Origin: Planctomyces sp. SH-PL62
GTDB taxonomy: Bacteria; Planctomycetota; Planctomycetia; Planctomycetales; Planctomycetaceae
Assembly (NCBI GenBank): GCA_945905295.1
Contig: CAMDPX010000023.1
Span: forward strand, 1 to 50,270
Direction of reading: 5' to 3'
DNA length: 50,270 nt
Below the pieces are notes generated by a model. The model was not told the DNA's origin. It ran no database searches and was given only the letters and a program-made list of their open reading frames with translations. A program made the translations under genes and the position numbers. Below are positions 6,255-13,285 of the stretch, one piece after another (within the stretch, counting starts at the first letter, position 1; each line of letters opens with the position of its first letter).

Positions 6255-8796
6255 AATTCGCTTCCAGCCGGGCGAGCACATCAGAGGCAAGGACGAACAA
6301 CTCGTCAATCTCGGACAAGGTATCGGCGATGATGACGTCTCCCGCGTCGCCGCCCCCTTGCAGCGTATCCGCGTTCCCTTGGCCGACGACGGTGTCGTCC
6401 CCTTCGCCGCCCAGGAGTGTGTCGAGGCCCGAACCGCCGTAGAGCGTATCGTTGCCATCACCGCCGAGAATCACGTCGTTGCCCGCGGTGCCGTTGAGCG
6501 AATCGGAGCCATTGCCGCCATTGATGGCGTCGTCGCCGTCGCCGCCGATCACGTTGTCATCTCCGTCGCCGGCGATCAGCGTGTCGTTGCCCAGTCCGCC
6601 GTCGAGCAGGTCGTCGCCGTCGCCGCCGTGAATCAGATCGTTGCCGACTTCCCCGCGGACAATGTCATCGCCTTCACCGCCATCGAGGTTGTCGTTGCCG
6701 TTGCCGCCGGTGATTGAATCCGCTCCGAATTCCCCGTTGACCGAATCGACGCCGAGACCTCCCGCAATCGTGTCATCGCCGTCGCCGCCGAAGACCGTGT
6801 CGTTGCCGTCTCCGGCGTCCATCGAATCGGCTCCGAGATTGCCCTGAAGGATGTCGTTGCCCGCGTCGCCGGTCATGCGGTCGTCGCCGTCACCGCCATC
6901 GACGAAGTCATTCCCCACGCCGGCATTGAGCGTGTCATCGTCCAGACCGCCGAGCAGCGTGTCGTTCCCGCCGTTGCCGACGATCGAATCTTCGCCGTCG
7001 CCGCCGTCCAGGAAATCGTTGTTGGCCGAACCGGTGATCGTGTCATCGCCGATCCCGCCGGAGACTCGCAGCAGCACGCTGCCGAGCGACAATCCGGCCG
7101 CGGTGATCCGGTCCTCGCCGTCACCGCCATTGACCAGCAGCAACATCGGCGAGATGCCCGACAGGTTGCCGATGTTGACCACGTCATTGCCTTCGGCTCC
7201 GTCGATCGTCACGCCGGTGATCGTGCGGTCGAGCGTCAGGCTTTGGCCGCCGTTCGTGATCTTCATCAGAGAACTGACCTTCGAGACCGCAAACGTGTCG
7301 CCGCCGGACGTGCCGGTGACGTTGACCGAATCGAACCCGCCGCCGTTCTGGAAGGTGTCGCTGCCGTTGGCCGGAACCCAGGTCAGCACATCGTCGCCGG
7401 CTCCGCTGTTGAGCGTGTCGTTTCCCGAACCGCCGTCGAGCGAATCAACGCCATTACCACCGTTGAGCGAATCGTTGCCTGCGCCACCGAGCAGCGTGTC
7501 GTTGCTGTCGCCGCCATTGATCGTGTCGTTCTGGTTGCCGCCGTCGATCGAGTCGTTACCGCCGCCGCTGGTGATCGTGTCGTTGCCGTCGCCTCCCAGC
7601 AGCGTGTCGTCCTCACCGGTTCCGCCAACCGTTGGCGACAGAGTGGTGCTCAGCACATCGTTGCCGGTCCCGCCGCTGAGCGTGTCGCTGCCGGACGAGT
7701 CTGTCAGCGAATCGTTGCCGGAGTCACCGCTGAGATTGTCGTCGCCGATTCCGCCATCGAGTGTGTCGAGATCATTCCCGCCCGACAGCACATCGTTGCC
7801 ATCCACACCGAGCAGAGAATCGTTGCCGGTTCCGCCGTTGAGCGTGTCGTTCGCCGCGTCGCCGGTCAGCGTGTCTTTGCCGGCGTCGCCATTGAGCGTG
7901 TCGTTGTCGTTGCCGCCGATCAGCGAGTCGTCGTTGTTGCCGCCATTGAGCAAGTCGAAGCCATCCTCGCCGTTGACCGTATCGTTGCCGTCGCCGCCGG
8001 ACATCACATCATCGCCCGTTGAGCCCAGCATCGAGTCATTGCCCGACTCGCCATTCATCACGTCATTGCCGTCGTTGCCGAACATCTGGTCGTTGCCCGA
8101 TCCGCCGAAGAGGATGTCGTCACCAGAACCACCGATCACGCTGTCGATGCCGCTGCCAGCACCGATGATGTCGTTGCCGTTGCCGCCGTCGATCGTGTCG
8201 TTGCCATCCTCGCGAATCGAACTGCTGGTCGAACCGAGCGAGTCATCCCCTTCGCCACCGAGGATCGAATCGTTGCCGTCATTGCCGAGCAACGTGTCGG
8301 CACCAATGCCGCCGCTGAGCGTGTCGTTGCCGTTGCCGCCGCTGATCAGGTCATCGAACTCGTCGCTGCCGGTGATCGAGTCGGCTCCGTCACCGCCATT
8401 GATCGTGATCCCCATCAGGTTGTCGTAGGTGCTGGCGGACACGCCGGTCACGTCGATGACGTTTTTGCCGTCGCCTCCCTGAATATTCATCCGATTCACA
8501 TCGGTCGCCAAGATGCTGGCGGCGGCCGACACGGCCACGCCGTTCGCCAAGACCTCGACTTTCGTCGAATCGGCCTGGCTGACCCGAACAGTGATCGAGT
8601 CGCTGCTGTTCGATGAGATCTGCAACGTGTTCGACCCCGCCAGGAAGAACACGGAGACCGTCGGCAGCGTCCGCGTCTCCAGCGTCTCGGCGACGCGCAC
8701 CTCCGCCGTTTGATCCGGCCGAACCGCGCGCGCACGCAGCGAACGACGAACCTTCATCCCTGACCGAACCGTCTCCAACCAACTTGAAAAGCGCAT
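6253..8796 (-). CDS. RTX / hemolysin-type calcium-binding repeat protein
   Basis: 847 residues. The N-terminus carries an Arg-rich stretch and LETRTLP (39-45), the planctomycetal leader motif (LExRxL) of large secreted proteins. After a beta-rich segment (about 45-120) nearly all of the protein is glycine- and aspartate-rich nonapeptides of the form G-G-x-G-x-D-x-L-x, several dozen copies, which form Ca2+-binding parallel beta rolls. A non-repeat insert (about residues 470-590) splits the array into two blocks. There is no catalytic domain, so a surface or matrix role is likely. The start at 8796 (MRFSSWLE) is preferred over an upstream frame because the leader motif then lies 39 residues in and a GAAGG-like site precedes it. 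Confidence 0.88.
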   Translation of the reverse strand: MRFSSWLETVRSGMKVRRSLRARAVRPDQTAEVRVAETLETRTLPTVSVFFLAGSNTLQISSNSSDSITVRVSQADSTKVEVLANGVAVSAAASILATDVNRMNIQGGDGKNVIDVTGVSASTYDNLMGITINGGDGADSITGSDEFDDLISGGNGNDTLSGGIGADTLLGNDGNDSILGGEGDDSLGSTSSSIREDGNDTIDGGNGNDIIGAGSGIDSVIGGSGDDILFGGSGNDQMFGNDGNDVMNGESGNDSMLGSTGDDVMSGGDGNDTVNGEDGFDLLNGGNNDDSLIGGNDNDTLNGDAGKDTLTGDAANDTLNGGTGNDSLLGVDGNDVLSGGNDLDTLDGGIGDDNLSGDSGNDSLTDSSGSDTLSGGTGNDVLSTTLSPTVGGTGEDDTLLGGDGNDTITSGGGNDSIDGGNQNDTINGGDSNDTLLGGAGNDSLNGGNGVDSLDGGSGNDTLNSGAGDDVLTWVPANGSDTFQNGGGFDSVNVTGTSGGDTFAVSKVSSLMKITNGGQSLTLDRTITGVTIDGAEGNDVVNIGNLSGISPMLLLVNGGDGEDRITAAGLSLGSVLLRVSGGIGDDTITGSANNDFLDGGDGEDSIVGNGGNDTLLGGLDDDTLNAGVGNDFVDGGDGDDRMTGDAGNDILQGNLGADSMDAGDGNDTVFGGDGDDTIAGGLGVDSVNGEFGADSITGGNGNDNLDGGEGDDIVRGEVGNDLIHGGDGDDLLDGGLGNDTLIAGDGDDNVIGGDGDDAINGGNGSDSLNGTAGNDVILGGDGNDTLYGGSGLDTLLGGEGDDTVVGQGNADTLQGGGDAGDVIIADTLSEIDELFVLASDVLARLEAN

Positions 8797-9097
8797 CGTG
8801 CGAAGCCTTCGCTTGTGAGGAACGACAACCTTGGCCGCGAGACAATTCGTGCCGACATGCGCCGGCGCAGAGCATGGCCCAAAAACTATTGCCACCAAAT
8901 TACGGCTACGTCCAAGCGCGAGCCACCAGTTTTCGGCAACAATCCACGGGACCGAAATCACGACCGCTGCGATACCTAATCACCCTGTCTTTGGCAGTTC
9001 AAGCGGCGTTTGACACGATCAGAAGTGAAGTGAGGAAATCCGCTCAAGTTCTCGGCGGCGTTGAATCTCGAAACCCGAATCTCGAAACTGGCCGAGC
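8797..9097. other. Intergenic region without a recognised gene
   Basis: This stretch should hold the promoter of the RTX gene, which reads leftward. Short open frames exist on both strands but none has a recognisable protein or a ribosome site. I see nothing else in it up to the palindrome at 9098. Confidence 0.5.
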
Positions 9098-9223
9098 ACT
9101 GAGGCTGTGAAAGAATTGGCGAGCGGGGCGGCGTCAGCCCCCGGTTGTTGCGATGCCCACTGAATACCGGGGGGCTGACGCCGCCACGCTCGCCGTCGCG
9201 TCAATTGGTTCACGGCCTCACTG
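9098..9223. repeat. GC-rich palindromic repeat, family A, near-complete copy with outer arms
   Basis: The core arms are GGCGAGCGGGGCGGCGTCAG (9118 on) and its reverse complement ending in CGCTCGCC at 9194. Outside them lies a second pair of arms: GAGGCTGTGAA...AATTG on the left and CAATTGGTTCACGGCCTC on the right. The loop is about 25 bp. Just after it, at about 9226-9280, two tandem copies of GTCCAATTGAAAATCTGA lead to the ribosome site of the DUF4432 gene. Confidence 0.85.
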
Positions 9224-9293
9224 TGTCCAATTGAAAATCTGAGTCCAATTGAAAATCTGAGATTTCAGATTTGAAATTCCTCCGGAGTCCACC

Positions 9294-10487
9294 ATGCCTG
9301 CCGAGCACCGCGTGATTACCGACGTCGCCAGCCAAGTCTGGCACGACCGCTTTGAATGGACGGGAGCCACGTTGCCGCTTAAGGGCCTTCAGAACTGGGC
9401 CGTGCGGCAGCGACGATTGCATGGCGGATTGTCGGATGGCGTGGACGTGGTCGAGATCGATAACGGAGCGTTGAAGCTGGAAGTGCTGCCGACTCGTGGC
9501 ATGGGCGTGTGGCGGGGCAGCTTTCAAGGACTGCCGATTGGCTGGACCTCGCCGGTGCAGCAGCCGGTGCATCCGGCGTTCGTGAATCAGACCGAGCGTG
9601 GTGGTCTCGGCTGGCTGGCGGGATTCAACGAATTGATCTGCCGCTGCGGTCTCTCGTTCATGGGACCGCCCGGACGCGATGCCAGTTTTCAGGAGCATCC
9701 GATCCTGGGTGAGCTGACTCTGCACGGCAAGATCGCCAACCTGCCGGCGCATCGTGTCGAAGTCACGGTCGATCCCGACCACCACGGCCGCATCGCGGTG
9801 ACGGGGGTCGTGGACGAGTGCTCGATGTTCGGGCCCTGTCTGCGATTGACCTCTACGATCACGACGACGGCCGGCTCGAATCGTTTCATGATCATCGACG
9901 AGGTGACGAACTTGTCCGCGAAGTCGGCGGACTTCGAGCTGCTGTACCACACGAACATCGGCCGGCCGTTCCTGGAACCCGGCTCGCGCTTCTTGGCCCC
10001 CGTGCGAGAACTCTGCCCGCGCGACGCGACCGCGGCGGCAGGGGTCGAGGACTACGACCAGTACGCCGCGCCCGATGCGGCGTACGCCGAGCAAGCGTTC
10101 TACTTTCGATTGGTGGGTGATGCTCAGAAGCGCGGCGTTGTGGCCGTGCGAAATGCGGCCGGCGATGCGGCGCTCAGCCTGCGATTTCCACTCGCTGAGT
10201 TGCCGTACTTCACGCTCTGGAAGAACACCGCCGCCGAGGCGGACGGCTACGTCACCGGACTGGAACCCGGCACGAACTTCCCGAATCTGCGCAGCTTCGA
10301 GCGGACACACGGTCGCTTACTCACGCTGGCTCCGGGAGCGACTCGGCGCATGTCGTTCGAGCTGGCGATTCACGTCGGCCAGGCGCAGGTTCAAGAACTC
10401 GCGGACGAGATCAGAGACCTGCAACGCACGACGACCGTGGCGCTGTCCCGTAATCCGCTGCGCGAGTACTCGCCGGCCGGTCGATGA
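9294..10487 (+). CDS. DUF4432 family aldose-1-epimerase-like protein
   Basis: 397 residues. It has the DUF4432 signature: LEVLPTRGMGVWRG, then GWTSPVQQPVHPAFVN and GGLGWLAGFNELICRCGL, with a beta-sandwich galactose-mutarotase-like fold expected. A late segment, ELLYHTNIGRPFLEPGSRF, also fits. Members are thought to bind or isomerise sugars. The exact substrate is unknown, and no sugar catabolism gene is adjacent. A GGAG ribosome site lies 7 bp before the ATG. It has no signal peptide, so it is likely cytoplasmic. Confidence 0.85.
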   Translation: MPAEHRVITDVASQVWHDRFEWTGATLPLKGLQNWAVRQRRLHGGLSDGVDVVEIDNGALKLEVLPTRGMGVWRGSFQGLPIGWTSPVQQPVHPAFVNQTERGGLGWLAGFNELICRCGLSFMGPPGRDASFQEHPILGELTLHGKIANLPAHRVEVTVDPDHHGRIAVTGVVDECSMFGPCLRLTSTITTTAGSNRFMIIDEVTNLSAKSADFELLYHTNIGRPFLEPGSRFLAPVRELCPRDATAAAGVEDYDQYAAPDAAYAEQAFYFRLVGDAQKRGVVAVRNAAGDAALSLRFPLAELPYFTLWKNTAAEADGYVTGLEPGTNFPNLRSFERTHGRLLTLAPGATRRMSFELAIHVGQAQVQELADEIRDLQRTTTVALSRNPLREYSPAGR

Positions 10488-10510
10488 CTGGCGCGAAAAC
10501 ATGAGTCTCC

Positions 10511-10557
10511 GGCGAGCGGGGCGTCGTCACGAAAAAATGATGTTGCCAAAAGGCAAC
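10511..10557. repeat. Degenerate family A fragment followed by a small hairpin
   Basis: GGCGAGCGGGGCG at 10511 matches the left arm of the family A palindrome but has no right arm. A perfect GTTGCC-AAAA-GGCAAC hairpin follows at 10542-10557. There is no T-run after it. The rest of the 202-bp gap shows nothing more. Confidence 0.4.
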
Positions 10558-10689
10558 GTGACGGTCTCGGCCTGAACGCTGGTCTGGCCGGTTGCGAAAA
10601 TCCGGCATGCGGATGCTCTTCCGCGCGGCTCGGCCTCGAATTGTGAGCCACGTTACGAGGCTCGCACATCCGTTCGCGAGTGAGGCCGC

Positions 10690-11952
10690 ATGATTCGAGC
10701 ACTGACGATCGACGACGTTCCCCAGATTCCGCGCTTGCTGGCGTCCGAACAAGGCGCGCACGCGGAACCGTCGCCACACTTGCGCGCGGTGGTCGAGAAC
10801 TTGCTGCCGAGATTGTTCGTGAAGACGCCGCACGCGGACCCGGAACTGCCGGGACTGGTCAGCGTCGGCGACGACGGCCGGCTGACCGGCATGATCGGAC
10901 GGATCACTCGCCGCTTGGAATTTCGCGGCCGGCCGATCCGTGCGGCGGTCGCTTGCGAGCTGTTCGTCGATCCCGCGCAGCGCTCTCAGATGCTGGGGGT
11001 GAAACTGCTCAAGAAGCTGATGGCCGGCCCGCAGGATTTGCTCTTCTCGGATATCGCCAACGAGACGTCGCGCAGAATTTGGACAGGCTTGGGTGGCTCG
11101 GTCGCGGCGTGGTACGGATTGACGTGGGTCAAAGTCTTGCGTCCCGCGCAGTTCGCTCTGTCGTTGCTGCACAAGCGGCGATTCGGCAAGTTGACTGGCT
11201 TGGCTCAGCCGTTGGCCGCGCTCACCGACAAAGTGTGCCGCGGAGCTTCACGCAGCCTGACGCAACTCGCGCCGACGCCCAACGTCTTATCCGAGCCGCT
11301 GACGCCGGAACGATTCTTGGAGCTCTTTCCGGAATTCAGCGCGATGGACGAACTGCGTCCGGTCTACGACCGCGAGACGCTGGATTGGATTTGGCAGCGG
11401 CTCGACTTCATGTACGCCGCTGGTCCCAGTGAAGCGGTGCTGGTGAAGTCGCCGCGTGGCGAACCGCTCGGCTGGCACATTTCGCAGATGACCGATTCAC
11501 GCGTCGTGCGCGTGTCGCAGATCGTCGCGTTGCCCAACACGGTGGGAACGGTCTTCGATCATCTGCTGCACCAAGCCGCCGAGCGTGGCGCAGTCGCAGT
11601 CACCGGCCGGGTCGTCCCGCGCTTTCTGCAAACGTTTAACGATCGCAACTGCATCCTCCGCCGCCGCAGCACACACACGCTCATTCATTCGCCGGATCGA
11701 GATCTGCTCGATTCCTTCGCGACGGGCCGAGCTTTTCTCTCTCTGTTTGAGAGCGAAGGTCCGTTGCAGCTTTGGATCAAGTCACCGCTGGCGCTGGCGC
11801 GAGTGCGTTCGGAGAACGATCTCAAATCGCTCAACGTGGAACACAAACTGGCGACGGACACCTCTTGGCGAGCGGGGTGCGTCAGCCCCCCGGTTGCTGC
11901 GGAGACAATCACCGTTCCCTCAAAAACACCGTTGCATCAACCGAGGGGCTGA
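10690..11952 (+). CDS. GNAT-family acetyltransferase-like protein with a repeat-derived tail
   Basis: 420 residues. The first 150 or so look like a GNAT N-acetyltransferase domain: CELFVDPAQRSQMLGVKLLK (about 93-112) resembles motif A, which holds the acetyl-CoA pyrophosphate loop. A second domain with a DRETLDWIWQRLDFMY stretch follows, as in FemAB-like or two-domain GNAT proteins. The substrate is unknown. From about residue 393 the protein is encoded by a family A palindrome (11867-11968), which supplies the last 28 residues and the stop. The original C-terminus was probably shorter or different. The ATG at 10690 has TGAGG just upstream. The truncated adenylate-forming gene follows 50 bp later. 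Confidence 0.8.
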   Translation: MIRALTIDDVPQIPRLLASEQGAHAEPSPHLRAVVENLLPRLFVKTPHADPELPGLVSVGDDGRLTGMIGRITRRLEFRGRPIRAAVACELFVDPAQRSQMLGVKLLKKLMAGPQDLLFSDIANETSRRIWTGLGGSVAAWYGLTWVKVLRPAQFALSLLHKRRFGKLTGLAQPLAALTDKVCRGASRSLTQLAPTPNVLSEPLTPERFLELFPEFSAMDELRPVYDRETLDWIWQRLDFMYAAGPSEAVLVKSPRGEPLGWHISQMTDSRVVRVSQIVALPNTVGTVFDHLLHQAAERGAVAVTGRVVPRFLQTFNDRNCILRRRSTHTLIHSPDRDLLDSFATGRAFLSLFESEGPLQLWIKSPLALARVRSENDLKSLNVEHKLATDTSWRAGCVSPPVAAETITVPSKTPLHQPRG

Positions 11953-11968
11953 CGCCGCCCCGCTCGCC
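11867..11968. repeat. GC-rich palindromic repeat, family A, inside the GNAT 3' end
   Basis: The left arm GGCGAGCGGGGTGCGTCAGC and the right arm GGGGCTGACGCCGCCCCGCT flank a loop of about 50 bp. The copy is read in frame by the upstream gene, whose stop codon lies in the right arm. Confidence 0.85.
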
Positions 11969-12002
11969 AGTTTCATCGCGAAGTCCGCTTTAGGAAATCA
12001 TC

Positions 12003-13100
12003 ATGCCGAAACTTTTGCAGGATCTCTGGTCATCACAGGTCGCGACTCGCCCGGACGGGATCGCTGTCTGCTGGAAGGACGAGATGATCCCGTTTGGCGA
12101 ACTCGACCGGGTGGCCAATCAACTGGCGCACACGCTGCGTGGACACGGCTGCCAATTCGGAGACCGAGTGGCCGTGCTGATTCCAAGCTCGGCGAACGCC
12201 CTGTTGGCGATTCTCGGCATCTTGAAAGCCGGCTGTGTCGCGGTGCCGATTGACGTGACGGCACCAGCCGCACAAGTCATCGAGCTGCTCAATGACTGCC
12301 GGCCGGCCATGATCCTTGCAGCACGCTTCGCACGATCCTTGCTCGACGAATTGTTCTGCAACGATTACTTGCCGTTCCGCGTCGGGACGCTGGAAGCTTT
12401 GCCCATCGAAGGGGATTACTTTGCCACGGAATTCACCGGCCTGTGCATCCTCCGTGAGTCTCCTGAGACTCCGGCTTGTGGGGCCACGACACACGCTCCC
12501 GCATTGCTGTTCTGCCGCCGCGGAGACTTGGCCTGTGGCGTCAGCGACCCCGCGAGCCAGCCGGTGTTCCAGGCCCTGGTCTCTGCGCCGCACCGGCCCA
12601 CCGTCGTTTCTCATGCGGAGGTCTTGGCCTTCCTCGCCACGCGGCCAGGATTGCGACTCACAGAATCTGATCGCGTGGCCGGTCTCCCACTGCATTCACC
12701 GCTGGCGGTTGCCGAAGCCTTTGCATCGCTCGCGGCTGGTGCCGAACTTCACATCGTCCCGCCGGATCTGTTGGGACGGCCACGGCAACTCGCGAGATTT
12801 GTCCGCGCGCAAGAAATCACCGAATGGCTTACCAACCACGGATCGCTGTCCGAAGTGATTCAGAGTTCCGAAATTCGTGACGGAGATCTGCCCTCCCTAA
12901 AGCACCTGCTGTGGTCCGGCCGGGCACTTTCGGCGAGTGCGCTGCGCCAATTGACGCAACAGTTGCCGCTGACGCAGTTCGCTCGCCTCGTCACCGGTAC
13001 CGATGTCAAATTTGGTGGCCAGTTCTCGGTCGTCACGAGCCTCTCGGAATTCGAACGGTTCCTGGTGGCCGAGCCGCAGCCAGCCCTCGTGTCGGTATAG
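12003..13100 (+). CDS. Truncated adenylate-forming (AMP-binding) enzyme homologue
   Basis: 365 residues, against about 500 for the family. The first 100 residues match an adenylation domain: TRPDGIAVCWKD, LDRVANQLAHTLRGHG and LGILKAGCVAVPIDV, the A1 and A2 type motifs. The P-loop motif normally found near residue 150-180 (Y-T/S-S-G-T-T-G-x-P-K-G) is absent. In its place lies FCRRGDLACG and then HRPTVVSHAEV, which resembles only the sequence after the loop. The C-terminal lid domain with its catalytic lysine is also missing. It is probably a decayed or non-catalytic relic, or an ATP-independent binding protein. An AGGAA site precedes the ATG. Family A palindromes bracket it on both sides. Confidence 0.7.
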   Translation: MPKLLQDLWSSQVATRPDGIAVCWKDEMIPFGELDRVANQLAHTLRGHGCQFGDRVAVLIPSSANALLAILGILKAGCVAVPIDVTAPAAQVIELLNDCRPAMILAARFARSLLDELFCNDYLPFRVGTLEALPIEGDYFATEFTGLCILRESPETPACGATTHAPALLFCRRGDLACGVSDPASQPVFQALVSAPHRPTVVSHAEVLAFLATRPGLRLTESDRVAGLPLHSPLAVAEAFASLAAGAELHIVPPDLLGRPRQLARFVRAQEITEWLTNHGSLSEVIQSSEIRDGDLPSLKHLLWSGRALSASALRQLTQQLPLTQFARLVTGTDVKFGGQFSVVTSLSEFERFLVAEPQPALVSV

Positions 13101-13122
13101 TCGCGCTGTGGATCACGAGACA

Positions 13123-13194
13123 GGCGAGCGGGGTGGCGTCAGCCCCCCGGTTCAGCCGCGAATGCACCGGGGGGCTAACGCCGCCCCGCTCGCC
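13123..13194. repeat. GC-rich palindromic repeat, family A
   Basis: The left arm starts GGCGAGCGGGGTGGCGTCAG at 13123 and the right arm GGGGGGCTAACGCCGCCCCG ends in CTCGCC at 13194. The loop is short. It lies between the adenylation gene and the SGNH/VCBS gene, and is read through by an artificial upstream extension of the latter. Confidence 0.85.
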
Positions 13195-13285
13195 AGAACG
13201 TTTCATGGATGGCCGAGCCAGTTATAGTGGGTTGCAATCGCTCGAACCCCATTCCTCTCGCCCATGTACCCACGGAGGAGCACTC

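Noticed and set aside
6851-8428. 525-codon Ser/Pro-rich plus-strand frame
   Set aside because: It is the reverse complement of the RTX repeats, whose regular GGxGxDxL codons leave the opposite strand open. No start signal or domain.
6253-8796. CRISPR-like regular spacing of short repeats
   Set aside because: The period is 27 nt and in frame, and it encodes calcium-binding nonapeptides; no spacers.
12911-13285. N-terminal extension of the SGNH/VCBS gene
   Set aside because: The frame reads through the end of the adenylation gene and a family A repeat; the ATG at 13286 has a strong ribosome site and a signal peptide.
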